A DNA stretch of 64,000 nt from Actinomycetospora lutea (GTDB lineage: Bacteria; Actinomycetota; Actinomycetes; Mycobacteriales; Pseudonocardiaceae), in the NCBI RefSeq assembly GCF_028737205.1, contig NZ_JAQZAL010000006.1:153226-217225 (forward strand), in the 5' to 3' direction. Made by a program: the position numbers and the translations under genes. The first letter of the stretch is position 1; the number at the start of each line of letters is the position of its first letter. Under the pieces are notes generated by a model. It had not been told where the DNA came from. It did not search any database and saw nothing but the letters and a program-made list of their open reading frames with translations. Of the stretch, positions 34,229 through 42,297 are shown piece by piece.

Positions 34229-34546
34229 TCAGCGTGGGGGCGCGGCGAGGCGCTTGCGGGCGCCCTGGAGCTGGTTCGTCGCGACGAGGCCGACCCCGCC
34301 GCCGACGAGCAGCGCGATGACGTCGAGCGGGATGCCGCCACCCGTGAGGAGTAGTGCGACGAGCGCCCCGAGGGCGAGGCCGCCCGCGGCGGGCAGCCGC
34401 TTGCGCGCGTCGGTCGCGAGGTGCGAGGCCCCCGGGCGCTTGGAGGCCACCGACGAGATCATGAGCAGGTAGCCGCCGTAGCCGACGGCGGCGAGCAGGC
34501 TGAGCACCGTGACGATCGTGGCGATCAGGTCGATGACCGTTCCCAT
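34229..34546 (-). CDS. Small membrane protein, three predicted helices
   Basis: A 105-residue hydrophobic protein: helices at about 3-30 (VIDLIATIVTVLSLLAAVGY), 54-72 and 74-92, with a positively charged loop RKRLPAAG between and QLQGARKRLA at the end. ATG 34546. No known domain is recognised. It lies between the repeat protein gene and aroQ on the same strand, with about 100 bases to aroQ, so operon membership is unclear. Confidence 0.7.
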   Translation of the reverse strand: MGTVIDLIATIVTVLSLLAAVGYGGYLLMISSVASKRPGASHLATDARKRLPAAGGLALGALVALLLTGGGIPLDVIALLVGGGVGLVATNQLQGARKRLAAPPR

Positions 34547-34649
34547 GACACCAGGGTGCCACCATCGCCGTGTGGTCGGTGCTCGCCGCGACCCCGGTGT
34601 TGTTCGGGGTGGCGGCTCAGGGCCCGGCGGGTCGGGCTCGGGGCCGGCG

Positions 34650-34988
34650 TCAGCTCCGCCCGCCCAGCCGGCCCCGGCCGAGGCGCAGGAGCAGCATGCC
34701 GAGCTCGCGGCCCTCGGCGCCGAGCGCGCGGAAGCGGGCGAGCACGGCCATCTCGCGGTTGTAGACGATGCGCGGGCCGCCGGCGGCCATGCGCGCCAGC
34801 CCGATCCGCTGCGAGATCTCGGAGCGCCGCTGGATCAGGCGCAGGATCTCCGCGTCGATGGCGTCGATCTCCACCCGCAGGTCGGGGATCTCCTCGGCGC
34901 TCGCGGGGGTGAGCGCCGTGTCCGACGCGGGGTCGGCGTCACCATCGGCGTCGGCGGTGGGGGTGGAGTCGCTGGTCGCAGCACTCAC
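34650..34988 (-). CDS. aroQ: Monofunctional chorismate mutase, AroQ-delta type
   Basis: A 112-residue protein of the actinobacterial AroQ-delta type, like M. tuberculosis Rv0948c. The all-helical core starts at about residue 33 with DLRVEIDAIDAEILRLIQRR and has GLARMAAGG, YNREM and the C-terminal LLLRLGRGRLGG, the part that in the mycobacterial enzyme contacts DAHP synthase. It converts chorismate to prephenate for Phe and Tyr. Start is GTG 34988 with GGAGG nine bases upstream. It is preceded by a probable Phe/Tyr leader peptide and alternative hairpins. The adjoining uvrD1/pcrA gene is in the same place as in mycobacteria. Confidence 0.92.
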   Translation of the reverse strand: MSAATSDSTPTADADGDADPASDTALTPASAEEIPDLRVEIDAIDAEILRLIQRRSEISQRIGLARMAAGGPRIVYNREMAVLARFRALGAEGRELGMLLLRLGRGRLGGRS

Positions 34989-35031
34989 GGGGATCGGCCT
35001 CCAGGGTGTGTCCGGGGGTGGTGGGTCCTGG

Positions 35032-35078
35032 CGGACCCCGGACACGAGAACGCCCCGGGGTCCGTGGACTCCGGGGCG
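35032..35078 (-). promoter_or_regulatory. Attenuator hairpins upstream of aroQ
   Basis: On the minus strand two hairpins compete for the same bases. The 3:4-type hairpin has perfect 10-base arms CGGACCCCGG / CCGGGGTCCG at 35055-35064 and 35032-35041. The 2:3-type hairpin pairs 35066-35078 with 35051-35063. The decamer of the third segment also occurs inside the leader coding region at 35121-35130, directly after the Phe/Tyr codons, giving a segment 1. This is the four-segment layout of ribosome-mediated transcription attenuation. A U tract after the 3:4 hairpin is not evident. Confidence 0.6.
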
Positions 35079-35103
35079 GCGTGGGTCGGGCGCGGCAGGC
35101 GCG

Positions 35104-35178
35104 TCAGGTCTCCACGGGCACCGGGGTCCGGTACCCGTAGAAAAATCGAACGGTCTGCTCGTGCACGACGAACATCAT
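35104..35178 (-). CDS. Putative Phe/Tyr leader peptide of aroQ
   Basis: A 24-codon frame, MMFVVHEQTVRFFYGYRTPV then PVET, starting at ATG 35178 (a second ATG at 35175) with GGAG upstream. Five of 24 residues are Phe or Tyr, clustered as F12-F13-Y14-G15-Y16, and the patch is unusually AT-rich with a rare TTT codon. It ends 115 bases before aroQ, which makes the precursor of exactly these two amino acids. Stalling at residues 12-16 would cover the pairing segment at 35121-35130 and favour the alternative hairpin. The peptide itself probably has no other function. Confidence 0.6.
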   Translation of the reverse strand: MMFVVHEQTVRFFYGYRTPVPVET

Positions 35179-35209
35179 GCCACCGGGCTCCCGTGCCGCC
35201 AACCGCCCG

Positions 35210-35232
35210 CTGTCGGAGTGCCCCGGTAGCGT
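35210..35232 (+). promoter_or_regulatory. PafBC-type (RecA-independent) damage promoter of uvrD1/pcrA
   Basis: CTGTCGGAG (35210-35218), an 8-base spacer and TAGCGT (35227-35232) match the RecA-NDp motif TTGTCRGTG-N8-TAnnnT known from mycobacteria at seven of nine plus both fixed -10 ends. The start codon lies nine bases beyond, so the message has almost no leader. uvrD1 belongs to this regulon in mycobacteria as far as I recall. Confidence 0.6.
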
Positions 35233-35241
35233 GGACCGACG

Positions 35242-37773
35242 ATGAGCACCGGTCCTGCCACCCGCCGCGCCGGGCCCGACGCCGCGTCCGAGGCCGGGTC
35301 GGGCGCCGGGTCGGGTCCCCCTGTGCGCTCGGCGGCCTCCGCCCTGTCCCGCCGGCTCGCCGCGGCCGCCGCGGGCGGCGCCGACGCGGGGGCGGGCGGC
35401 GCGCTGCGCCGGGGGTCCGACACGCCCGATCCCGCCGACGATCCCCTGCTCGAGGGCATGAACCCCCCGCAGCGCGAGGCCGTGGTGCACACGGGCTCGC
35501 CGCTGCTGATCGTCGCCGGCGCCGGGTCGGGCAAGACACGGGTGCTCACCCACCGGATCGCCTGGCAGATGCGCCACCAGGGCGTCGGGCCGGGCCAGGT
35601 CATGGCCATCACGTTCACCAACAAGGCCGCCGCCGAGATGCGCGAGCGCGTGGCCGCGCTGGTGGGCCGGCGGGCGAACGCGATGTGGGTGTCGACGTTC
35701 CACTCGATGTGCGTGCGCATCCTGCGCCGCGAGTACCGCCACCTCGACCTGAGCTCCACGTTCTCCATCTACGACGCGGACGACTCGCGGCGGCTGGTCG
35801 CGTCGGTGGCCCGGGGGCTCGACCTCGACGCCAAGAAGTACTCGCCGCGGGGCCTGCTCGCGCGCATCTCGGCGTGGAAGAACGAGCTGGTCGACCCCGT
35901 CGAGGCCGTCGACGCCGCCACCACCGAGGCGGAGAAGCGCACCGCCGAGGTCTACACCGTCTACCAGCAGCGCCTGCAGCAGTCGAACTCGCTGGACTTC
36001 GACGACCTCATCGGCCGCACGGTCGACCTGCTCACGCGCTTCCCGGACGTCGCGGAGTACTACCGCCGCCGGTTCCGCCACATCCTGGTCGACGAGTACC
36101 AGGACACCAACCACGCCCAGTACATGCTGGTCCGCTCGCTGGCCGCGGGCAGCGAGGACGGCTCGGTGAAGCCCGCGGAGCTCTGCGTGGTGGGCGACGC
36201 CGACCAGTCGATCTACGCCTTCCGCGGCGCGACCATCCGCAACATCGTCGAGTTCGAGCGCGACTACCCCGAGGCGCGCACCATCCTGCTCGAGCAGAAC
36301 TACCGCTCCACCCAGCGGATCCTCACCGCGGCCAACGCGGTCATCAGCCGCAACCCGGAGCGTCGCGACAAGCGGCTGTGGACCGACGCGGGCGACGGCG
36401 AGCTGGTCGTCGGCTACGTCGCCGACAACGAGCACGACGAGGCCGCGTTCGTCGCGGCCGAGATCGACCGGCTGGTCGACGCCGGCGAGGTGCGCTTCGG
36501 CGAGGTCGCGGTGTTCTACCGCACCAACGGTCAGTCCCGGGTCTTCGAGGACGTGTTCATCCGCCTCGGGCTGCCCTACAAGATCGTCGGGGGCGTGCGC
36601 TTCTACGAGCGCCGCGAGGTCCGCGACGCGATGGCCTACCTCAAGGTGCTGTCCAACCCCGAGGACACGGTCTCGCTGCGGCGCATCCTCAACGTCCCCA
36701 AGCGCGGGATCGGCGACCGCGCCGAGTCGGTGGTCGCCGACGCCGCCGACCGCGAGCGCATCACCTTCGCGGCCGCGCTGCGCCGGGCCGCGGCGGGCGA
36801 GGTCCACGGGCTGGCCACGCGCTCGCAGCGCAACATCGCCGACTTCGTCGAGATGATGGACGGGCTGGCCGCGACGCTCGTGGACGGCGCCCCGGTCGAC
36901 GAGGTGCTCGACGCGATCCTCGACCGCTCGGGCTACCGCGCCGAGCTCGAGGGCTCCGAGGACCCCCAGGAGCAGTCGCGTCTGGAGAACCTCCAGGAGC
37001 TCGTCAGCGTCGCCCGCGAGTTCGTCCAGGACGCCCGCAACGCCGAGGGTCTCGAGGGTGACGACGCCGGCGACGACGCGCCGGCGGCCGGCACCGACGG
37101 CGTGCCCGAGCCCGGCTCGCTGGAGGCGTTCCTCGAGCGGGTGTCGCTGGTGGCCGACGCCGACTCGATCCCCGACGGCGGCGACGGCGTCGTCACCCTG
37201 ATGACGCTGCACACCGCCAAGGGCCTCGAGTTCCCCGTGGTGTTCGCGACCGGCTGGGAGGACGGCGTCTTCCCCCACTCGCGGGCGCTGGCCGACCCGG
37301 CGGAGCTCTCCGAGGAGCGCCGGCTCGCCTACGTCGGCATCACCCGCGCGCAGAAGCGGCTCTACCTCTCGCGCGCGGTGATGCGCTCGGCGTTCGGGCA
37401 GCCGCAGGCCAACCCGCCCTCGCGGTTCCTCGACGAGGTCCCCGCCGACGTGTGGGAGTGGCGCCGCGTCGAGCCCAGCTCCGAGCGCTCCTCGCCGGTG
37501 GGGCGCACGCGCTTCGGCTCCGGGCGTTGGGCGAGCCCCGGCACCGACCTGTCGGGCCGCACCTCGCGCCCGTCGCCGATGCGCCCGGACTGGAAGGAGG
37601 CGCCGACCATCTCCCTCGAGGTCGGCGACCGCGTCACCCACGACAAGTACGGCCTCGGCACGGTCGTCACCGTCGACGGCGTCGGCTCCCGGGCCACGGC
37701 CACCATCGACTTCGGCTCCTCGGGCACCGTGCGCCTCATGCTCATCGGCGGCGTCCCGCTCACGAAGCTGTAA
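35242..37773 (+). CDS. pcrA: Superfamily 1 DNA helicase UvrD1/PcrA
   Basis: An 843-residue SF1A 3'-5' helicase. A disordered 70-residue N-terminal tail precedes NPPQREAVVH (Q motif), Walker A GAGSGKT at 93-99, motif Ia TFTNKAAAEMRER, motif II DEYQDTN near 281, GDADQSIYAFRGA (III), QNYRST (IV), LMTLHTAKGLEFPVVF (V) and VGITRAQKRLYL (VI). The C-terminal Tudor-like KOW domain (VGDRVTHDKYGLGTVV), which binds RNA polymerase in relatives, is present. It acts in nucleotide excision repair and clearing of DNA. A damage-responsive promoter motif lies just upstream. Position next to aroQ matches mycobacterial uvrD1. Confidence 0.95.
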   Translation: MSTGPATRRAGPDAASEAGSGAGSGPPVRSAASALSRRLAAAAAGGADAGAGGALRRGSDTPDPADDPLLEGMNPPQREAVVHTGSPLLIVAGAGSGKTRVLTHRIAWQMRHQGVGPGQVMAITFTNKAAAEMRERVAALVGRRANAMWVSTFHSMCVRILRREYRHLDLSSTFSIYDADDSRRLVASVARGLDLDAKKYSPRGLLARISAWKNELVDPVEAVDAATTEAEKRTAEVYTVYQQRLQQSNSLDFDDLIGRTVDLLTRFPDVAEYYRRRFRHILVDEYQDTNHAQYMLVRSLAAGSEDGSVKPAELCVVGDADQSIYAFRGATIRNIVEFERDYPEARTILLEQNYRSTQRILTAANAVISRNPERRDKRLWTDAGDGELVVGYVADNEHDEAAFVAAEIDRLVDAGEVRFGEVAVFYRTNGQSRVFEDVFIRLGLPYKIVGGVRFYERREVRDAMAYLKVLSNPEDTVSLRRILNVPKRGIGDRAESVVADAADRERITFAAALRRAAAGEVHGLATRSQRNIADFVEMMDGLAATLVDGAPVDEVLDAILDRSGYRAELEGSEDPQEQSRLENLQELVSVAREFVQDARNAEGLEGDDAGDDAPAAGTDGVPEPGSLEAFLERVSLVADADSIPDGGDGVVTLMTLHTAKGLEFPVVFATGWEDGVFPHSRALADPAELSEERRLAYVGITRAQKRLYLSRAVMRSAFGQPQANPPSRFLDEVPADVWEWRRVEPSSERSSPVGRTRFGSGRWASPGTDLSGRTSRPSPMRPDWKEAPTISLEVGDRVTHDKYGLGTVVTVDGVGSRATATIDFGSSGTVRLMLIGGVPLTKL

Positions 37774-38016
37774 CAGGGCACCTTCGATCGCATCGACGGG
37801 CCAGGGGCGCCCGTCGCCGGCCTCGACCGGGCGTCGTCCGGGGCGAGCGGCACGTTCGGCAGGTCGGCGGGCGCTCCGGTCATGCGCGACGTGCCGCTCG
37901 CGGTCGTGCGCGCCGTGTCCGGCGTGCCGTGGAGATCAGGAGCGCGTCATCGATGCGCGCGGACCGGTCCCGGCGCACCGAGTGCTGGTGATCTCCGAGT
38001 GTCCGCGCCCGGCTCC

Positions 38017-38122
38017 GAGCGAAGGGCCCCGTGGTTCGGAGAGATGGGCGAGGGGTGCCCCTCGCCGGATTGCGCGGCCGGCGACGCCCGCGCCCGGTTT
38101 CGATCGACGGGGCCCTTCGCTC
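38017..38122. repeat. Split copy of a dispersed GAGCGAAGGG palindrome
   Basis: Perfect 16-base inverted arms, GAGCGAAGGGCCCCGT (38017-38032) and its complement (38107-38122), are separated by 74 bases. The right arm and following AGCACCG recur at 61001-61022 in a compact palindrome. It lies between convergent genes. Confidence 0.7.
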
Positions 38123-38201
38123 AGCACCGACCCGCACCCGCGCACCGACCCCACACCCACCCCGCGCACGCCGCACGCCACGCCCACCCCGGACACGACG
38201 A

Positions 38202-38229
38202 GGGCCCCGGAGCGTGTGCTCCGGGGCCC
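38202..38229 (-). terminator. Terminator of the M23 peptidase gene
   Basis: Perfect 12-base arms GGGCCCCGGAGC (38202-38213) and GCTCCGGGGCCC (38218-38229) with a four-base loop, 22 bases past the peptidase stop. It could serve both strands of this convergent junction. Confidence 0.8.
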
Positions 38230-38251
38230 CTGCCGTCCTGCGGGGAGCGGA

Positions 38252-39514
38252 CTAGTCCTGAGGGGAACCCAGCGAGATGCCGCGCTCGGCGAGCCACGGC
38301 AGCGGGTTGATCTTGCGGCCGCCGTCCTCCCACACCTCGAAGTGCAGGTGCGGGCCGGTCGACTGGCCGCGGTTGCCGATCTCCGCGATCTCCTCGCCGG
38401 CGCGGACCTGCTGGCCCTCGCGGACGTAGGAGCGGTTCACGTGGCCGTAGACGTTGACCGTGCCGTCCTCGAGCTGCACGCGGACCCACTGGCCGAAGCC
38501 GCTGGCGGGGCCGGACTCGATGACGGTGCCGTCGCCCACCGACACGATCGGGGTGCCGATCGGGCCGGCGATGTCGATGCCGCGGTGCGACGAGCCCCAG
38601 CGGGCACCGAAGCCCGAGGTGAAGCGCCCGTCGGCGGGCTTGGCGAAGTCGGGGCGGGCGGCCTCGGCAGCGGCCCGGGCCTGGGCCGCCGCACGGTCCG
38701 CGGCCTTGCTGAGCGAGCCGACCTGGTGGCCGTCCTCGGCGTCGGAGGACGAGGACGACGAGGCCGCCGAGCGCGCCCCGGTCGCCGAGCCGGAGTCCGC
38801 GGTCGTGGTGACCGGGAGGACCCCCGAGGTGGCCGCGTCGAGCCCCGTCGCGCTGCCGGACGCCGACGAACCGGTGTCGTCGCTCGTCGTGCCGCGGTCG
38901 GCGGCGAGGGCGAGCTCGGCGGTCGTCGGGGCGTCGCCGAGCGCGTCGAGCCCCGCGAAGCTGTGCCCCGCGGTGGCCAGGGCGCCCGCGGCCACCGCGG
39001 CGACGGCCAGCCGGCCGCGCAGGGGCGACGGGCCGCGCTCGGCGGGCGGGGCCGGACGGACGCCGCGGCGGGGGTCGACGTCGCGGCGCTGGGGAGCGCG
39101 CTGCGGCGGGCCCTGCCGAGGGTCCTGCCGGGGGTCCTGGTGCCCACGGTGCTCACGGGGGAGGTCGCGGAGGGTCTCGTCGTGCCGCGCGGGACGACGG
39201 TGGCCCCCGGTGGTCGGACCCTGCGGGGCCGGACGCGCGGGGGCCGGCGGGCCCTGGGGTGCGGGGCGGAGCCCGACCGGACGTGCCGGCACCGGACCGG
39301 GTGCCTGCCCCGGGCCGCTGACCAGACCGGCGGCGTCACCGCCGCGACGGCCGCCGCGGGCACCGAGCCCGGGCAGCCCCCCGGCGAAGCCGGAGAGGTC
39401 GGGGAAGCGCGGTCCCGACGGAGCTCCACCGGCGCCGGCGAGGGCGGGGGTGAGACCGAAGGAACCGAAGAGGGGCGCGGACGGTGGGCGGGGGGAGCTG
39501 TGCGCCAAGACCAT
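38252..39514 (-). CDS. M23-family peptidase (LytM-type), membrane anchored
   Basis: A 420-residue protein. The N-terminal 165 residues are Pro/Gly/Arg-rich and probably cytoplasmic, followed by one membrane helix at about 170-187 (LAVAAVAAGALATAGHSFAG), a Ser/Thr-rich linker, and a C-terminal LytM zinc peptidase domain. The zinc motif residues are in SSHRGIDIAGPIGTPI (H and D near 308-312) and GPHLHFEVW (HxH near 388); YGHV is also present. It is expected to cut peptidoglycan stem peptides. It corresponds in position to mycobacterial Rv0950c, between uvrD1 and sucC. ATG 39514 has GGAAGG just upstream. Confidence 0.9.
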   Translation of the reverse strand: MVLAHSSPRPPSAPLFGSFGLTPALAGAGGAPSGPRFPDLSGFAGGLPGLGARGGRRGGDAAGLVSGPGQAPGPVPARPVGLRPAPQGPPAPARPAPQGPTTGGHRRPARHDETLRDLPREHRGHQDPRQDPRQGPPQRAPQRRDVDPRRGVRPAPPAERGPSPLRGRLAVAAVAAGALATAGHSFAGLDALGDAPTTAELALAADRGTTSDDTGSSASGSATGLDAATSGVLPVTTTADSGSATGARSAASSSSSSDAEDGHQVGSLSKAADRAAAQARAAAEAARPDFAKPADGRFTSGFGARWGSSHRGIDIAGPIGTPIVSVGDGTVIESGPASGFGQWVRVQLEDGTVNVYGHVNRSYVREGQQVRAGEEIAEIGNRGQSTGPHLHFEVWEDGGRKINPLPWLAERGISLGSPQD

Positions 39515-39875
39515 CCTTCCCGCAGATCGGGGCCCGTCGCGGCGACATCCAGGGCGGGGAGTTCGGGGAGTGCCCTGCGGAACGTTCGGGGTCGTTCCGT
39601 ATGTCGTTCGTGACCTGGCCGTGATGAGGACGGCCAGAAAGTAGCGACGAGGTCACGGCGTGAGCAAACGACAGGAGTGCCCCGAGCCGGTCGCTACGCC
39701 GTGCGTGCGGGCGTGCGCGCCGAGCGGTCGTCACCGGGTCGGGTGACGGCCTGTCGCTCGGTCGGCGGCAGCGCCGCGGCCCTCGCAGTGTTCCCGGCCG
39801 CTCGGCGCGGCGGCGCGGCCCGCCGACAGGTCCCGCCGACCGTTCGACGCGACGGTGCCGCCGGGCGTCGTGCCG
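39515..39875. other. 361-base divergent-free gap holding the M23 leader
   Basis: Reading on the minus strand, TTGCTC (39662-39667) and TACTTT (39638-39643) with an 18-base spacer form a candidate promoter. The transcribed leader of about 115 bases has two perfect 7-base-arm hairpins: TGGCCGT...ACGGCCA at 39616-39636 and CGGAACG...CGTTCCG at 39578-39599. Bases 39690-39875, downstream of the esterase gene stop, show no gene. I compared it with the ydaO c-di-AMP riboswitch that often precedes such peptidases and could not fit it. Confidence 0.45.
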
Positions 39876-40829
39876 TCATCCGGCGATCCGGGCCCTGCGG
39901 TCGCGGTTGCCCGGCACCGGGCGCCGGGACAACAGCCGCGTGACCAGGTGCACGACCTCGGGATCGATCGTCATCGACAGGTGCCCGACGTGCTCGAGCT
40001 CGATCTCGGTGACCTGCAGGTCGGGGTGGGTCAGCCGCGCCGCGCGCTGCGGGATGATCAGCTGGTCCTGGCGGCTCCAGACCGCGAGGAAGCGGGTGCG
40101 GCAGTCCGGGGCGGGCTCCTCGAGCTCGCGCAGCAGGTCGGAGCCCGGCTGCAGCTGCACCGGTACGGGCGTGGGCGGGAGGAAGTGCGCGATGAGGCTG
40201 CCCTCGTGCGGGGTGCCGAGCGTGACGAGGGTGTCGACGCGGGTGTCGCCGCCGAGGCGCTGGACGTAGTAGCGCGCGATGAGCCCGCCCAGCGAGTGCC
40301 CCACGACGTGCACCCGGTCGGAGCCGGTGCCGGCGCACAGGCGCTCGACGTGGTGCCCGAGCTCGCGGGCGGCCTCCCGGATGTCGCCGGTGAACGCCGT
40401 CAGGACGCTGAAGTTGATCGCGTGCACGACCCCGAACCCGCGGCGGCGCAGGGCGCGGGCGAGCAGCGCGAAGATCGAGCGGTTGTCGACGATGCCGTGC
40501 ACGAGCAGCACGGGCGTCGTCGAGCTCTCCATGTCGGAGACGACGAGGCTGCGCTGCGCGGGGGAGAGGGCCTCGGTGCGGTGGTGGGCGAACGTGCCCG
40601 CCGGGCGCAGCACCTCGTCGACCAGGCCCCAGGGATAGAGCGACATGTGCACGGCGGTGTAGGCGACCTCGACCGCGAGGCCCCGGACGCCCGCCGGCAC
40701 CCCGAAGGTGCGCGCGACGTAGCCCAGGCCCCGCCAGAGGGCGCCGGCCACGGCGGTCACCGGCCGCTCCGCGGGGCCCAGCGCGTCCGCCGGCTCCGGT
40801 GCCGACGACATGACGCCCGTCACGTCCAT
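39876..40829 (-). CDS. Alpha/beta-hydrolase, triacylglycerol-lipase-like
   Basis: A 317-residue alpha/beta-hydrolase. The oxyanion motif LLVHGIVDN is followed by the nucleophile elbow VVGHSLGGLIARYY (Ser near 179), SRQDQLIIP with a candidate acid, and HVGHLSM with the histidine. A membrane-proximal N-terminal region of 80 residues precedes the core; no clear signal peptide. It resembles actinobacterial lipases/esterases of the PGAP1/LipA-like kind. ATG 40829. It is divergent from sucCD; the 294-base gap between them shows only a possible -10 TAGGGT at 41007-41012 for sucC. Confidence 0.82.
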   Translation of the reverse strand: MDVTGVMSSAPEPADALGPAERPVTAVAGALWRGLGYVARTFGVPAGVRGLAVEVAYTAVHMSLYPWGLVDEVLRPAGTFAHHRTEALSPAQRSLVVSDMESSTTPVLLVHGIVDNRSIFALLARALRRRGFGVVHAINFSVLTAFTGDIREAARELGHHVERLCAGTGSDRVHVVGHSLGGLIARYYVQRLGGDTRVDTLVTLGTPHEGSLIAHFLPPTPVPVQLQPGSDLLRELEEPAPDCRTRFLAVWSRQDQLIIPQRAARLTHPDLQVTEIELEHVGHLSMTIDPEVVHLVTRLLSRRPVPGNRDRRARIAG

Positions 40830-41123
40830 GAGGTGGACGTTAAGGGTTGTTCACTCGACGATCGCACCAGGGTGGCCGCCGAACCGATCAAGATCGACCG
40901 CAGATGGCCCCGTTCGGGCCACGCCCGGAACGATCCAGACCCCGGCCGACCTGCTCGTGTGTCCGGCGTCGCCCCGGTCGCGGCGCCCCGCGGGTCCCGG
41001 CGTGGATAGGGTCGCCGCGCATCCGTCGGGACGTGGGCGCTCGTTGCACAGGAGGGCGCCGCGCGACCTCGCCCGGCGACCGCCGTCCGCGGCGGCCGGG
41101 GAGTTGGTGAGGAGAGTTCACGA

Positions 41124-42296
41124 GTGGACCTGTACGAGTACCAGGCGAAGGACCTCTTCGCCGCCCACGGGGTGCCGGTGCTGCCCGGTCGCACCGTCGA
41201 CACCGCCGCCGAGGCGGAGCGGGCCGCGGAGGAGATCGGCGGCCCGGTCGTCGTCAAGGCACAGGTGAAGACCGGTGGCCGCGGCAAGGCCGGCGGCGTC
41301 AAGCTGGCGCAGAGCCCGGCCGAGGCCAAGGAGAAGGCCGAGGCGATCCTCGGGCTCGACATCAAGGGCCACATCGTGCACCGCGTCCTGGTCACGGCGG
41401 CCAGCGACATCGCGGAGGAGTACTACTTCTCCTTCCTGCTCGACCGCTCCAACCGCACCTTCCTGGCCATGTGCTCGGCCGAGGGCGGCATGGAGATCGA
41501 GGAGCTCGCGGTCGAGCGGCCCGAGGCCCTGGCCCGGGTGCCGATCGACCCGATCGCCGGCGTCGACCGCGCGAAGGCCGACGAGATCGTCGCGCAGGGG
41601 AAGCTGCCCGCCGAGGTCGCCGACGAGGCCGCGCAGGTCATCGTCAAGCTCTGGGACACGTTCGTCGGCGAGGACGCGACGCTGGTCGAGGTCAACCCGC
41701 TGGTCCGCGACCCGCAGGACAACGTCGTCGCCCTCGACGGCAAGGTCACCCTCGACGAGAACGCCGAGTTCCGGCACGAGGCGCACGCCCAGCTCGTCGA
41801 CGAGAAGAGCCAGAACCCGCTCGAGGCCAAGGCCAAGGAGTCGGACCTCAACTACGTCAAGCTCGAGGGTGGCCAGGTCGGCATCATCGGCAACGGCGCC
41901 GGGCTGGTGATGTCGACTCTGGACGTCGTCGCCTACGCCGGTGAGCAGCACGGCGGCATGAAGCCCGCCAACTTCCTGGACATCGGCGGCGGCGCGTCGG
42001 CCGAGGTCATGGCGGCCGGACTGGACGTCATCCTGGGCGACGACGACGTGCGCAGCGTCTTCGTCAACGTCTTCGGCGGCATCACCGCCTGCGACGCGGT
42101 CGCCAACGGCATCGTCGAGGCCCTGAAGATCCTGGGCGACGACGCCAGGAAGCCGCTCGTCGTCCGCCTGGACGGCAACAACGTCGACGAGGGTCGCCGG
42201 ATCCTCGCCGAGGCGAACCACCCCCTGGTCACGGTGGTGGACACGATGGACGACGCGGCCGCGAAGGCCGCCGAGCTGGCTGCGGCAGGGGCCTGA
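41124..42296 (+). CDS. sucC: Succinyl-CoA synthetase beta subunit
   Basis: A 390-residue ATP-grasp protein starting [19 protein letters not shown], with [20 protein letters not shown], and the C-terminal ligase-CoA domain containing [12 protein letters not shown] and [11 protein letters not shown]. With SucD it interconverts succinyl-CoA and succinate with ATP/ADP in the citric acid cycle. GTG 41124 follows GAGGAGAG. sucD begins one base after the stop. The gene order matches mycobacterial sucCD. Confidence 0.97.
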   Translation: MDLYEYQAKDLFAAHGVPVLPGRTVDTAAEAERAAEEIGGPVVVKAQVKTGGRGKAGGVKLAQSPAEAKEKAEAILGLDIKGHIVHRVLVTAASDIAEEYYFSFLLDRSNRTFLAMCSAEGGMEIEELAVERPEALARVPIDPIAGVDRAKADEIVAQGKLPAEVADEAAQVIVKLWDTFVGEDATLVEVNPLVRDPQDNVVALDGKVTLDENAEFRHEAHAQLVDEKSQNPLEAKAKESDLNYVKLEGGQVGIIGNGAGLVMSTLDVVAYAGEQHGGMKPANFLDIGGGASAEVMAAGLDVILGDDDVRSVFVNVFGGITACDAVANGIVEALKILGDDARKPLVVRLDGNNVDEGRRILAEANHPLVTVVDTMDDAAAKAAELAAAGA

Positions 42297-42297
42297 G

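Larger units (their letters stand above)
37774..38251. other. 478-base intergenic region without a convincing gene
   Basis: Between the convergent pcrA and M23 peptidase genes. Open frames here have no ribosome site and no family resemblance. What is visible is a widely spaced inverted repeat (38017-38032 and 38107-38122) and the peptidase terminator hairpin at 38202-38229. The region otherwise shows only ordinary GC-rich sequence. Confidence 0.6.

Noticed and set aside
35104..37641. An 845-codon minus-strand frame whose last 24 codons are the aroQ leader peptide
   Set aside because: The long frame is antisense to pcrA and meaningless; only the last 24 codons from ATG 35178 have context, a ribosome site and attenuator hairpins.
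37882..38310. A 142-codon plus-strand frame past pcrA
   Set aside because: No ribosome site, no family, and it crosses the inverted repeat and the peptidase terminator.
39540..39670. ydaO (c-di-AMP) riboswitch before the M23 peptidase
   Set aside because: The characteristic conserved segments could not be found; only simple hairpins are seen.
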